Below, one piece after another: positions 26,438 through 35,515 of a DNA stretch of 64,000 bases. Each line of letters starts with the position of its first letter. Position 1 is the stretch's first letter. The position numbers were made by a program, and so were the translations under genes. Below the pieces are notes generated by a model. The model saw only the letters and a program-made list of their open reading frames with translations. It was not told the DNA's origin and did not search any database. The DNA is from Nesterenkonia alba DSM 19423 (GTDB lineage Bacteria; Actinomycetota; Actinomycetes; Actinomycetales; Micrococcaceae): the NCBI RefSeq assembly GCF_000421745.1, contig NZ_ATXP01000005.1, positions 124,001-188,000 of the forward strand. The letters are read 5' to 3'.

Positions 26438-26749
26438 TCAGACCAGCGGCAGGGCCAGCCCGGCCTCAGCCACGACAGCCACGCAGGCAGCCAAAATGAT
26501 GAACAGAATACCGACCACCGACAGAATCAGACCGATCCACCCCAGGACCAGACCGGCGGTCACCATTCCATTGTTCACCCCGGCGTTCTTCGCCTTGTTG
26601 GCCTGCCAAATAGCCAGCGGGCCGAAGATCAGACCGAACACCACAATGGCAAGGATTCCGAAGACCAGCGCCAGTGTCGGTGCGCTACCGGCGGCGTCCT
26701 CGGGCTGTCCTCCCTGATGGTAGGGGTCGGAGGATGGATACTGCGTCAT
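26438..26749 (-). CDS. DUF4190 domain membrane protein
   Basis: 103 residues. A short polar N-terminus (MTQYPSSDPYHQGGQPEDAA) precedes two hydrophobic segments with the DUF4190 pattern (LALVFGILAIVVFGLIFGPL, then AIWQANKAKNAGVNNGMVTA, then a second span). The function is unknown. It diverges from the gamma-carbonic anhydrase, and a paralogue lies on the other side of that gene. Confidence 0.8.
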   Translation of the reverse strand: MTQYPSSDPYHQGGQPEDAAGSAPTLALVFGILAIVVFGLIFGPLAIWQANKAKNAGVNNGMVTAGLVLGWIGLILSVVGILFIILAACVAVVAEAGLALPLV

Positions 26750-26844
26750 GGCGGTTTTCCCCGTTCTCTCTATGTTCCGTCACGATGGACGGTGATTACC
26801 TTATCGCGTGGCACGGGAGACTACCAGTGATGGAGGTTGATGGC

Positions 26845-27396
26845 ATGGCGTACGTTTTAAGCGTCAATGGTGCGGTTCCCCAGGTGGGTCAGCGCGTCTT
26901 TCTGGCGCCGAGCGCCTCGATCACCGCAGAGGTCTCCCTCGGTGATGACGTCAGTGTGTTCTACGGGGCCTCCGTGCGGGGAGACACCAACCGGGTCGTC
27001 ATCGGGGAGCGCACCAATCTGCAAGACAATGTGGTGGTTCATGTAGACGCCGCCAACCCCTGTCACATCGGCAGCGGGGTTTCTGTGGGACACGGGGCAG
27101 TGGTTCACGGCTGCACCATTGGGGATCGAACCCTGGTGGGCATGAACGCCACAGTGCTCAGCGGTGCCGTCGTCGGGTCGCAGTGCCTCATCGCGGCCGG
27201 CACTGTGGTCCCCGAAGGCGCACAGATCCCCGACCGATCCCTGGTGATGGGTGTGCCGGGGAAGGTCAAGCGCGAACTCAGTCACGAGGAAATCGAGTCT
27301 TTGCACGCCAACGCCGAGCGCTACCTCAGGCTCAAAGAGGCCCACCGGCAGGCACTCAACGAGCACAACCAGACCTCAGGGCCAGATCACGGCTAG
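26845..27396 (+). CDS. Gamma-carbonic anhydrase family protein
   Basis: 183 residues, a left-handed beta-helix built from hexapeptide repeats (SVFYGASVRGDTNRVVIGER, then TNLQDNVVVHVD). Zinc-type histidines are visible in VVVHVD, VGHGAVVHGC. The family hydrates CO2 or serves as a related acyl-carrier enzyme; activity varies. The ATG at 26845 is chosen because GGAGG lies 8 bp upstream; upstream in-frame codons lack such a site. The gene is flanked by DUF4190 paralogues and overlaps the second at its stop by 4 bp. Confidence 0.88.
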   Translation: MAYVLSVNGAVPQVGQRVFLAPSASITAEVSLGDDVSVFYGASVRGDTNRVVIGERTNLQDNVVVHVDAANPCHIGSGVSVGHGAVVHGCTIGDRTLVGMNATVLSGAVVGSQCLIAAGTVVPEGAQIPDRSLVMGVPGKVKRELSHEEIESLHANAERYLRLKEAHRQALNEHNQTSGPDHG

Positions 27397-27953
27397 AAGC
27401 CCTGGTGGGTGGTGGCCTCGGAGAAAATCCACACAAAGAAAATGAGGAACCCGAGCAACCCCAGCAGCCACAGGCCGCCCAGCGCGATGGAGATCCACCC
27501 CATGACCTGACCGGCCATCCCATTGGCACCTAACCGGGAGGCCTTATTGCCCTGATGCACGGCGATCCAGCCCAACACAATGGACAGCGGCCCGGTGATC
27601 CACAGGAACAGAGAGATGAATACCGCATTGACCAGGCCGATGATCCCCAACACCATTCCAGTGGTCGCATTGCCCTGACCGGGCGGACTGTAGCTGTACA
27701 CCGGATAGGGCTGCTGGTGCTGACCCTGGGGCGGATACTGCCCGGCCCCTGGATGCTGCGGCGGGTAGCCCTGCTGTTGGCCGGCCTGGTTGTAGCCGGA
27801 AGGGTTTTGGCTGGGATAGCTGCCCGGTCCGGCGTGGTCGGGGGAGGGCGCCTGGTCGGGCGAGTGTGGGGCGCTGGGGTACGACGACGCCGACTCGCCG
27901 GGGTTGGCTGCCCGGTCGCGGTCCTCGGGTCGCTGGGAGGGGTATTCGCTCAC
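27393..27953 (-). CDS. DUF4190 domain membrane protein
   Basis: 186 residues. A Pro/Gln/Tyr-rich cytoplasmic N-terminus of about 95 residues (for example QQGYPPQHPGAGQYPPQGQ) is followed by the two-span DUF4190 domain (TTGMVLGIIGLVNAVFISLF, then LGWIAVHQGNKASRLGANGM). The function is unknown. It is a longer paralogue of the gene at 26438. Confidence 0.8.
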   Translation of the reverse strand: MSEYPSQRPEDRDRAANPGESASSYPSAPHSPDQAPSPDHAGPGSYPSQNPSGYNQAGQQQGYPPQHPGAGQYPPQGQHQQPYPVYSYSPPGQGNATTGMVLGIIGLVNAVFISLFLWITGPLSIVLGWIAVHQGNKASRLGANGMAGQVMGWISIALGGLWLLGLLGFLIFFVWIFSEATTHQGF

Positions 27954-27989
27954 GGCCTCACCCTACCGTGGGTACTGACCGGTTGGATA

Positions 27990-29147
27990 TCACCCCAGGG
28001 TGACGCTGCGGACCAGGTGGTCGCTGAGTACCTGCTCATCCGGGGTGAAGCCCAGCCCGGGGGTTTCATCCAGGGTGATCTGGGGTCCTGCCCCATGCAG
28101 TGCGTGTAACTGCTGTGGCCACTGCAGGAAGGGGACCTCCAGCCGAGCCCCGGGAATCGCGGCACACAGGTGGGCGGAGGCGTTCAGTGCCGGTCCATAG
28201 TAGAAGCAGTGTGGCACCACGGTGACCGCGTGTGCTTTCCCCGCAGCGACGACGTCGAGCATCCCGGAGATCCCGCCGATTTTGCCCACACTGGGCTGGG
28301 CGAATGCCAAGGCACCGGCCCGCATCTGTTCGATGAGCCCATAGACCCCGGAGGCGTTCTCCCCGGCGGAGATCTTCCCGTATTCGCTGTTGAGACGTGC
28401 CAGCGCGGCGGTGTCATCGGGCGGGAACACCGGTTCCTCCAGCCACAGCAGATCCGCAGCGGCGAAGTCCCGCAGGGCCTGGGCGGCACCGGCTTCATCC
28501 CAGGCGCAGTTGACGTCGGTCATCAGATCGGCCTGTGGCCCGGCCTGCTCACGGGCCGCGGCGATGGCCGCCGGTGTGGACTCGTGCAGCTTGAACGCCC
28601 GGTAGCCGGCATCCTGGGCCCGGCTGATGTGGTGGGCCACCTCCACCGGATCTTCCCCGTAGTGCACCAAGGAGGCGTAGCAGTCGATGGTGTCGGCCGC
28701 CTCGGGGCTGATGAGCTTGCGCAGCGGCACCCCGGCCCGCTGTGCGGCGAGGTCCCAGAGGGCGGTGTCCACTGCGGAGAGCGCAAAGTGCACCGGCCCG
28801 GTCCGGCCGAAGGCATGGAAGGCGTACTCGGCCTCAGCCCGCACGGCGGCTGGTTCAGCGGGTTTGCCTAGAAAGAACGGGCCGACGATCTCTTCGGCGG
28901 CCGCCCAACTGGCAGGATTGGTTTTGTGGCCGAAGGCCTCCCCCCAGCCGACGACGCCGTCAGCGTCAGTGATCTTGACCATGAGCGCCTGCATCTGGGT
29001 GAAGGTATGGGAGGAGGCGTTGTACTCATCGATGCTCTCCTCGCCGATGACCCGCCGGGCGGCGGAGAACGGCATCGTCGTCAGCAGCAGCTCGATACGA
29101 GCGATCGAGGGGACAGGGGAGGGCGAGGAAACAGGCGGCGTCGTCAC
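27990..29147 (-). CDS. Enolase-superfamily enzyme (mandelate racemase/muconate lactonizing type)
   Basis: 385 residues. The N-terminal capping domain (ALMVKITDADGVVGWGEAFG) is followed by the barrel with metal ligands in LMTDVNCAWDE, LLWLEEPVFP and KISAGENASG. The base positions appear as FKLHE on strand 2 and VVPHCFYYGP at strand 7. This suggests a racemase or acid-sugar dehydratase, not the classic muconate enzyme; the substrate is unknown. The start is a GTG behind GGGGAGC. It stands alone at the left edge of the sugar island, divergent from the permeases. Confidence 0.82.
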   Translation of the reverse strand: MTTPPVSSPSPVPSIARIELLLTTMPFSAARRVIGEESIDEYNASSHTFTQMQALMVKITDADGVVGWGEAFGHKTNPASWAAAEEIVGPFFLGKPAEPAAVRAEAEYAFHAFGRTGPVHFALSAVDTALWDLAAQRAGVPLRKLISPEAADTIDCYASLVHYGEDPVEVAHHISRAQDAGYRAFKLHESTPAAIAAAREQAGPQADLMTDVNCAWDEAGAAQALRDFAAADLLWLEEPVFPPDDTAALARLNSEYGKISAGENASGVYGLIEQMRAGALAFAQPSVGKIGGISGMLDVVAAGKAHAVTVVPHCFYYGPALNASAHLCAAIPGARLEVPFLQWPQQLHALHGAGPQITLDETPGLGFTPDEQVLSDHLVRSVTLG

Positions 29148-29353
29148 GCTCCCCGACCCTATGTGAGCCGAGTCATACCGTCCACGCGAAAAGTCGCATT
29201 CAGTGATGCATAACAGGTATCACTGGCTGTGGCCGGGGTGTAGTCTAGGCCCGGAAGGCGCGCCAAATGGCGGATCGAGCGCCTTGTCCATTGAATCGTT
29301 TTACCCGCGCCACGCCGCCGAACCGCGGGCATTCGACCCAAACCGGTGTGTCT

Positions 29354-29369
29354 TGTGCTTGACGTCACA
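29354..29369. promoter_or_regulatory. CRP/GlxR-type site upstream of permease pair 1
   Basis: TGTGCTTGACGTCACA, one mismatch in the left arm from TGTGA-N6-TCACA. It overlaps a possible -35 hexamer, TTGACG at 29359. The rest of 29148-29434 shows no gene. Confidence 0.5.
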
Positions 29370-29434
29370 ATGTGACCCTACTTACTGTTGACGCATCGCG
29401 CTGGAAAGTGTTTTCCCACCTTGAGGAGGCAGTA

Positions 29435-29503
29435 ATGCCCCAGATGAGCACGCCCGACCGCTCGCTGCCCAGCGGCGTTGAGGGCAGAAAGGCGGCCCCA
29501 TGA
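29435..29503 (+). CDS. Short leader ORF coupled to the permease gene
   Basis: A 22-codon frame beginning MPQMSTPDRS and ending KAAP. It has the only strong ribosome-binding site here (GAGGAGG, 29423-29429). Its stop overlaps the permease ATG in ATGA. Ribosomes finishing it could restart on the permease. It has no recognisable domain. It could be a true leader peptide or the remnant of a gene that once preceded the permease. Confidence 0.4.
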   Translation: MPQMSTPDRSLPSGVEGRKAAP

Positions 29504-30435
29504 GCGCCGTAGCAGAGCTGGGCAAGCTCAGGAAGCAGGCCAAGAGCCAAAAGGGTAAGCGCCGGTACAAGGACAACCTGGCCGGCCACCTCTTCCTGCT
29601 GCCCTGGACTGTCGGGTTCTTCGCGATCACGCTGATCCCGATGACGGCCACGCTGTACTTGGCCTTCACCAACTACAACTTGCTGCAGTCGCCCGAATGG
29701 ATCGGGATGGACAACCTCTCCCGCATGGTGAGCGACTCGCGGCTGCATAACTCGCTTGAGGTGACGTTCACCTACGTCTTCGTCGGTGTGCCGCTGCAGC
29801 TGGTCGTCTCCCTGGCGGTGGCGATGCTGCTCGACCGCGGTATGCGGGGTCTGGCCTTCTACCGGTCAGTCTTCTACCTGCCCTCGATGCTCGGTTCATC
29901 GGTGGCCATCGCCGTGCTGTGGCGCCAGATCTTCGGCCACAGCGGACTGATTAACCAGTTGCTGGCCATGGTGGGAATTGAAGGCCGCGGCTGGGTCTCC
30001 AGTCCAGACACCGCGTTGAGCACGCTGATTATCCTCCACGTGTGGACCTTCGGTGCCCCGATGGTGATCTTCCTGGCCGGTCTGCGGCAGATCCCGGATA
30101 TGTACTACGAGGCTGCCTCCATTGACGGTGCCGGCAAGATCAAGCAGTTCGCGACGATCACCATCCCGCTGCTGACCCCGATCATCTTCTTCAACCTCAT
30201 CATGCAGCTGATCGGTGCGTTCCAGAACTTCACGCAGGCATATATCGTCTCCGGCGGGTCAGGAGGGCCGGCAGATTCCACGTTGTTCTACACCCTGTAT
30301 CTCTATCAACAGGGCTTCGGGCGCTTCGACATGGGCTACGCCGCGGCTATGGCCTGGCTGCTTGTGATCATCATCGCCGCGCTGACCGCCATTAACTTCT
30401 TCCTCGCAAAGTATTGGGTTCACTACGATGACTGA
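29500..30435 (+). CDS. Sugar ABC transporter permease (MalF-type)
   Basis: 311 residues with six spans. The N-terminal span is HLFLLPWTVGFFAITLIPMT, and the EAA motif is YEAASIDGAGKIKQFATITI, which contacts the ATPase. It imports oligosaccharides with its partner at 30428, which overlaps by 8 bp. No binding protein or ATPase accompanies the pair. The six related orphan binding proteins at 37-62 kb are the obvious donors, and the ATPase is probably a shared MsiK-type protein elsewhere. The ATG is reached from the upstream leader frame. Confidence 0.92.
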   Translation: MSAVAELGKLRKQAKSQKGKRRYKDNLAGHLFLLPWTVGFFAITLIPMTATLYLAFTNYNLLQSPEWIGMDNLSRMVSDSRLHNSLEVTFTYVFVGVPLQLVVSLAVAMLLDRGMRGLAFYRSVFYLPSMLGSSVAIAVLWRQIFGHSGLINQLLAMVGIEGRGWVSSPDTALSTLIILHVWTFGAPMVIFLAGLRQIPDMYYEAASIDGAGKIKQFATITIPLLTPIIFFNLIMQLIGAFQNFTQAYIVSGGSGGPADSTLFYTLYLYQQGFGRFDMGYAAAMAWLLVIIIAALTAINFFLAKYWVHYDD

Positions 30436-31414
30436 TTCCCCCAAGACGCAGACCCCCACTGACGGCCAGACCGTCGGCATGGCTCAGGGCATCAACAAGG
30501 AGAAGCGCGACGCCGCCGCCGCGCTGGCGAACGAAGAGGTCCTCATCTCCACCAAACCGGAGGAGATGAAGGTCGAGACGCCGGCCAAGAAGGCGGTCAA
30601 GTCGACCATTAAGCACCTGCTGCTGATTATCGCCTCGTTGGTGATGATCTACCCGCTGCTGTGGATGGTCGTCTCCTCGCTACGACCCAACGAGCTGATC
30701 TTCCGCGAAGCAGGCATCCTGCTGACCACGTTCCACTTCGATAACTACATCTCCGGCTGGAACGCGCTGAGCCACCCGTTCCACCACTTCTTGTTGAACT
30801 CGTTCATCGTGGTCTTCGGCTCCATTCTGGCGAACCTGGTCTCTTGTTCGATGGCGGCCTACGCCTTCGCCCGGTTGGACTTCAGGTTCAAGATCCCCGC
30901 GTTCGCACTGATGCTGATGTCGATCATGCTGCCGGTGCACGTGGTGATCATTCCCCAGTACATCCTGTTCTCGAACTTCGGCTGGGTGAACACCTTCCTG
31001 CCACTGATCGTGCCGAAGATCCTGGCTACCGACGCCTTCTTCATCTTCTTGATGGTCCAGTTCATCCGCGGTATCCCCAAGGACCTGGACGAGGCGGCCC
31101 GCGTGGACGGGGCCGGGCATATCCGCATCTTCGTGCAGATCATCCTGCCGTTGATGACCCCGGCGCTGGCGACGACGACGATCTTCACGTTCATGTGGAC
31201 GTGGAACGACTTCTTCAGCCAGCTCATCTACCTGACCAGCCCGGACAACTACACCGTTCCGCTGGCGCTGGCAGCCTTCATTGACTCCACCGGTGAATCG
31301 AACTGGGGTGGGATGTTCGCGATGTCGATCATCTCGATCCTGCCGCTGTTCATTATCTTCCTGGTGGGTCAGCGATTCCTCATCAAGGGAATGGTGACCA
31401 CCGGTATCAAGTAG
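30428..31414 (+). CDS. Sugar ABC transporter permease (MalG-type)
   Basis: 328 residues. A long cytoplasmic N-terminus of about 60 residues precedes six spans (LLLIIASLVMIYPLLWMVVS first). The EAA motif is LDEAARVDGAGHIRIFVQII. It is the second half of the permease, and its ATG lies inside the end of the MalF-type gene. It is followed by a hairpin and then by the Gfo/Idh oxidoreductase. Confidence 0.92.
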   Translation: MTDSPKTQTPTDGQTVGMAQGINKEKRDAAAALANEEVLISTKPEEMKVETPAKKAVKSTIKHLLLIIASLVMIYPLLWMVVSSLRPNELIFREAGILLTTFHFDNYISGWNALSHPFHHFLLNSFIVVFGSILANLVSCSMAAYAFARLDFRFKIPAFALMLMSIMLPVHVVIIPQYILFSNFGWVNTFLPLIVPKILATDAFFIFLMVQFIRGIPKDLDEAARVDGAGHIRIFVQIILPLMTPALATTTIFTFMWTWNDFFSQLIYLTSPDNYTVPLALAAFIDSTGESNWGGMFAMSIISILPLFIIFLVGQRFLIKGMVTTGIK

Positions 31415-31432
31415 TCCTTGGTGCCACAGCTG

Positions 31433-31475
31433 GAAGCGGCTGTCCGCGGGTAACTCCCGGCGGGCAGCCGCTTTC
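31433..31475 (+). terminator. Probable hairpin terminator after the permease pair
   Basis: GAAGCGGCTGTCC pairs imperfectly with GGCAGCCGCTTTC across a 17-nt loop. The T run is short, so it may only lower transcription into the next gene. Confidence 0.55.
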
Positions 31476-31573
31476 GGCGCGCTCGGGGCCTATGCCCCGA
31501 CCACATCACGCAATACCGACGCGCCGCCCGCACCCGGTGGGAGGCACTGGATCCTCAAGAGGAGTGACTCACT

Positions 31574-32929
31574 GTGAGCACGGAGAACGCACGCACCCGA
31601 TACGTCGTCATTGGCACCGGTGGCCGCTGCACCATGTACATCACCGCCCTGTGCACCACCCACGCTGACGCCGGGGAACTGGTCGCCCTGGCGGATATCA
31701 ACCCTGGGCGGCTGGAGTACTACGTCAACCAGGCCAAAACTGACTACGACGTCGACGTCGACACCTTCGACCCCGCCGCACTCACCGAATACATCCAGAC
31801 GAAGAACATCGACCGGGTCATCATCACCACTCCGGACTTCACCCACGCCGACTACATCGTCGAATCGCTGAAGGCTGGCGCCGATGTCGTGGTGGAAAAG
31901 CCCCTGACGGTCAATGCCGAGTCCTCGGCCCGTATTGCTGAGACCGTCAAGGAGACCGGCAAGGAAGTTGTTGTCACCTTCAACTACCGCTACTCCCCCC
32001 GGAACACCGCGCTGAAGGCCGCCATCCAAGAGGGCAAGATCGGGGAGGTCACCTCCATTGACTTCTCCTGGGTGCTGGACACCGTCCACGGCGCGGACTA
32101 CTTCCGCCGCTGGCACCGCCAGAAGGAGAACTCCGGCGGACTGCTCATCCACAAAGCCAGCCACCACTTTGACCTGGTCAACTGGTGGCTGGCCGATGCC
32201 CCCGAACGGATCTACGCCTCCGGTGGGCTGAAGTTCTACGGCGCGGAGAACGCCGCCAAGCGCGGCATCACCCCGCACCTGCGCGGCACCCGCGATGACG
32301 CGGAGAAGGACCCCTTCGCCCTGGACATGCGCACCGACGAGAAGATCAAGAAGCTCTACCTCGACAACGAGCACCACGACGGTTACCTCCGTGACCAGGA
32401 CGTCTTCGGCCCCGGAATCACCATGGAGGACAACCTGGCGATCATCGCCGATTACTCCCGCGGTGCAGTGCTGAACTACTCGCTCAACGCCCACGCCCCC
32501 TGGGAGGGCTACCAGGTGGCCGTCAACGGCACCGAAGGTCGTCTGGAACTTGAGGTCGTCGAGCGAGCCGCCGTGCAGCCGCTGACCACCGGCGGCGTGC
32601 CGGTGGACCCCTCCATCACCGATGACGCACGCTCCAACCAGGTGCGCGCCAAGGGTGAGCGCCTGGTGCTGCAGCGCCACTGGCAGGAGGCTGAGGAGAT
32701 TGAGATCGTCGAAGGCGAAGGCTCCCACGGCGGCGGTGACAAACTGCTGCTCGATGACATCTTCTACGGCCCCGGCAACGACCCGTACAAGCGACCCGCC
32801 GGGCTGGTTGACGGTATTCACGCCATCGCCGTGGGTATCTGCGGGAACAAGTCACTCATCTCCCGCGGACCGGTGGAGGTCAAGAACGTCGACCTCGGTC
32901 TGAGTGCTGCCGCCGAGGCTGCGGAGTAG
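31574..32929 (+). CDS. Gfo/Idh/MocA family oxidoreductase
   Basis: 451 residues. The N-terminal Rossmann fold (YVVIGTGGRCTMYI) is followed by the family motif VVVEKPLT and the C-terminal substrate segment GGLLIHKASHHFDLVNWWL. Such enzymes oxidise or reduce sugars, inositols or sugar acids with NAD(P). The GTG at 31574 is used. It follows the permease pair and precedes the epimerase by 3 bp, so the two probably act in series on the imported sugar. A long minus-strand open frame across it is a shadow. Confidence 0.9.
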   Translation: MSTENARTRYVVIGTGGRCTMYITALCTTHADAGELVALADINPGRLEYYVNQAKTDYDVDVDTFDPAALTEYIQTKNIDRVIITTPDFTHADYIVESLKAGADVVVEKPLTVNAESSARIAETVKETGKEVVVTFNYRYSPRNTALKAAIQEGKIGEVTSIDFSWVLDTVHGADYFRRWHRQKENSGGLLIHKASHHFDLVNWWLADAPERIYASGGLKFYGAENAAKRGITPHLRGTRDDAEKDPFALDMRTDEKIKKLYLDNEHHDGYLRDQDVFGPGITMEDNLAIIADYSRGAVLNYSLNAHAPWEGYQVAVNGTEGRLELEVVERAAVQPLTTGGVPVDPSITDDARSNQVRAKGERLVLQRHWQEAEEIEIVEGEGSHGGGDKLLLDDIFYGPGNDPYKRPAGLVDGIHAIAVGICGNKSLISRGPVEVKNVDLGLSAAAEAAE

Positions 32930-32932
32930 CGC

Positions 32933-33826
32933 ATGGCTGAGCGCGTCATCATCACCGGAGGCTCCGGTCGGCTGGGTCGCAGCGTGGTCGCCGGCTTCGC
33001 TGAGACCGAGCACGAGGTCATCAGCATCGACCGGGAGCTTCCTGAACACCCCACTGAAGTGGTCGACTACCGCAGCATCGACTTACTCGATGCCGAGGCG
33101 ACGTCGTCGTTGTTTCAGCAGCTGCAACCCACCGCAGTGGTCTCCCTGGCGGCGATCGCAGTGCCGTTCAGCGCCCCGGAGGACGTCATCCTGAAAACCA
33201 ATGCGGCGATTGCGCACAACGTCACCGCCGCGGCCGTCGAATCGGGGGCTAAGAAGGTCATCATTGCCTCCTCACCGTCGATCATGGGGTATGGCTCCCC
33301 GGCCGGGTGGGTACCGCCCCGACTGCCGCTGGACGAGGAGGTCACTCCCACACCGTGGCACGCCTACGGGCTGAGCAAGTACGTCGCCGAACAGGTGGCG
33401 AGCATGTTCGCCCAGCAGACCTCCGAGGTGACGTTCATCAGTTTTCGGCCCTGCTACGTCATCGCCCCCGAAGAGTGGGACGGTGCTCCGACCCAGCAGG
33501 GGCATACCGTCCGGGAGCGGCTCGACGACCCGGCGCTGTCCGCGGTGGCGTTGTTCAACTACGTCGACGCCCGGGATGTCACCGACTTCCTGCTCACCGC
33601 CCTGGCGAATATCCACCGGGTGGAGAACGGGGCGGTGTTCTTCGTTGGCGCCAAGGATGCTCTGGCACGTCGGCCCTTGGCCGAACTGGTGCCTGAGCAC
33701 TTCCCGGAGCTGGCTCATCTGGCCGAAGGGCTCACCGGGGATGCGCCGGCGTTCTCCATCCAGAAGGCCAAAGAGGTGCTCGGATGGGAGCCGAAACGTT
33801 CCTGGAGGACTGAGCTGAACCACTGA
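32933..33826 (+). CDS. NAD-dependent epimerase/dehydratase (extended SDR)
   Basis: 297 residues. The nucleotide-binding motif is TGGSGRLG, and the catalytic YxxxK is in WHAYGLSKYVAEQ. It is the same family as UDP-sugar epimerases and uronate dehydrogenases. It lies 3 bp after the Gfo/Idh gene. In a pathway with sugar-acid dehydratase and aldolase, uronate dehydrogenase activity would fit, but the substrate cannot be read. Confidence 0.87.
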   Translation: MAERVIITGGSGRLGRSVVAGFAETEHEVISIDRELPEHPTEVVDYRSIDLLDAEATSSLFQQLQPTAVVSLAAIAVPFSAPEDVILKTNAAIAHNVTAAAVESGAKKVIIASSPSIMGYGSPAGWVPPRLPLDEEVTPTPWHAYGLSKYVAEQVASMFAQQTSEVTFISFRPCYVIAPEEWDGAPTQQGHTVRERLDDPALSAVALFNYVDARDVTDFLLTALANIHRVENGAVFFVGAKDALARRPLAELVPEHFPELAHLAEGLTGDAPAFSIQKAKEVLGWEPKRSWRTELNH

Positions 33827-33893
33827 CGGTGCTGGCATGGGCCCATGGGCACCAACCTCGGATCGCGGAAGCCGCGCACTGGGCCTGTGAGGG

Positions 33894-35423
33894 TCAGTGC
33901 GCGTGCAGCGGCCGACCCTCGGCGATCGCTTCCTTCTCCGTGGTGACCAGGTGCTTGACATCCTCACGTAACTGGACGGCGTCGTACACCACCCCGTCGC
34001 GCAGCACGTGGCTGACCCCGCCGACCCGCTGCAGACCCTCGGGGGTCAGCCGCAGGTGCCCATGGCCGTAGAGAACCTTGAGATTGGCCAGCGGGTCCTC
34101 GTCGATGATCTGCAGATCAGCCCGTTTGCCCTTCTCGATGGAACCGACCTCGGCGTCGATCCCCATCAGAGCGGCACTGTCCAAGGTGGCGGCCCGGATG
34201 ACCTCCAGCGGGTGGAAGCCGGCCTCGCGTAGTAGCTCGAGTTCCTCGATGAACCCGAACCCGTAGGTCTTGTAGATGAACCCGGAGTCCGAGCCAGCGG
34301 TGACCCGCCCGCCGAGGTTCTTGTAGTCGTTCACGAAGCTCATCCACTTCTGGTACGCGTGGCGCCAGGCGATCTCCTGCTCGGTACCCCAGTCGCCCAT
34401 ATACGAGCCGTGGTTCACCGCCGAGGGCTGGAAGAACTCCCACAGCTGCGGGGCGGTGTACTCCTGGTGCCATTCGGAGGTGCGCACCCGGGCGGCGTCG
34501 CGGGAGCCAATGTAGATGTTCAGGGTGGGGCTCAGCGTGGTGCCCAAGGACAGGAACTCCTCAAGGGTTTCCTCCCAGGCGGCAGAGCCTCGGTCAGCGG
34601 TCTGCAGCCACAGATGGGCACCCTGCTCGAAGCGCTGCGGTTCGTCGTTGTGGTTGTAGCCCGGACCCACGTGCTGAACGGTCCGGTCGCGGAACATGGC
34701 CTCCGGCATGCCGTACCAGTGCTCGATGCTGGCCAGACCCCACCGGGCCGACTGCAGCGCGTGCACCTGTGAAGCGCGACGTTGGTCGTGGTGGCAGGCG
34801 CTGCCCAGCCCCAGGGAATTGATCTCCGAGAGTCCGGCGCGGAAGGCCTCCGGTGTGGGGGCAAAGAACTTCACTCCCTTGGCACCCCGCTCAGCGACGT
34901 TATTGACCCATGCGACGGCGTCGTCGGCGGTGAGAATCGGGTCCTCACCGGCTGGGCCCGGTTGGAAGGCGGGGTAGGGGTGGATCCGCGGGGCGGTGAT
35001 CTCCCCGCGTTCGGCTCGGCGTGCCTCCTGCACTGTCCAGTCGAGCCCGTTGAAGCAACCCAGCTCGCGGACAGTGGTTACCCCGTGGCCCAGCCAGAGC
35101 TTGTAGACGTACTCGGCATTGGGGGCCTGGTACCAGTTGCCGATATGGGCGTGCGAATCACAGAAACCCGGCAGCAGATACTTCCCCGTCAGGTCCATCT
35201 CCACCGCACCCTCACCGGAGGGCGGTTCCAGCAGAGTGCGGGAGTGGCTGGCCTCCCAGATGCCAGTGATCTCGCCGTGTTCGATGACGATGTCGGCGGG
35301 TCCGTAGGCAGCGGCACCGGTACCGTCGATCACCGTGGCGCCACGGAGAATGAGCCGCTCGTGGGGTCCTTCTCCGGCCGTGCGATCCGGCGCGGCGATT
35401 TGAGGTTTGGATGCGAAGGGCAT
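33894..35423 (-). CDS. Amidohydrolase-family metal-dependent hydrolase
   Basis: 509 residues. The metal-binding HxH is in LPGFCDSHAHIG, and the C-terminal return strand is IEKGKRADLQIIDEDP. It is related to imidazolonepropionase-like and D-aminoacylase-type amidohydrolases that cut cyclic or acyl amides. The ATG at 35423, behind AAAGGA, is preferred to the open frame's upstream start. It diverges from the SSS symporter at 35516; the 92 bp between contain CTCAGG-CCTGAG repeats that could be a shared operator. A role in handling the symporter's substrate is likely by context. Confidence 0.85.
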   Translation of the reverse strand: MPFASKPQIAAPDRTAGEGPHERLILRGATVIDGTGAAAYGPADIVIEHGEITGIWEASHSRTLLEPPSGEGAVEMDLTGKYLLPGFCDSHAHIGNWYQAPNAEYVYKLWLGHGVTTVRELGCFNGLDWTVQEARRAERGEITAPRIHPYPAFQPGPAGEDPILTADDAVAWVNNVAERGAKGVKFFAPTPEAFRAGLSEINSLGLGSACHHDQRRASQVHALQSARWGLASIEHWYGMPEAMFRDRTVQHVGPGYNHNDEPQRFEQGAHLWLQTADRGSAAWEETLEEFLSLGTTLSPTLNIYIGSRDAARVRTSEWHQEYTAPQLWEFFQPSAVNHGSYMGDWGTEQEIAWRHAYQKWMSFVNDYKNLGGRVTAGSDSGFIYKTYGFGFIEELELLREAGFHPLEVIRAATLDSAALMGIDAEVGSIEKGKRADLQIIDEDPLANLKVLYGHGHLRLTPEGLQRVGGVSHVLRDGVVYDAVQLREDVKHLVTTEKEAIAEGRPLHAH

Positions 35424-35515
35424 GATTGATTCCTTTCGCGCAACACAGGCGACATCGCTCAGGCGTACTATGTCACACACTACCTGAGTGACGCCGACCA
35501 CCTTGGAGGGCCCCA

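Noticed and set aside
29148-29434. tRNA or other structured RNA in the gap before the permeases
   Set aside because: No cloverleaf or T-loop sequence can be seen; only promoter-like elements.
31490-32821. Minus-strand open frame of 443 codons opposite the Gfo/Idh gene
   Set aside because: Antisense shadow; the plus strand has Rossmann and EKP motifs.
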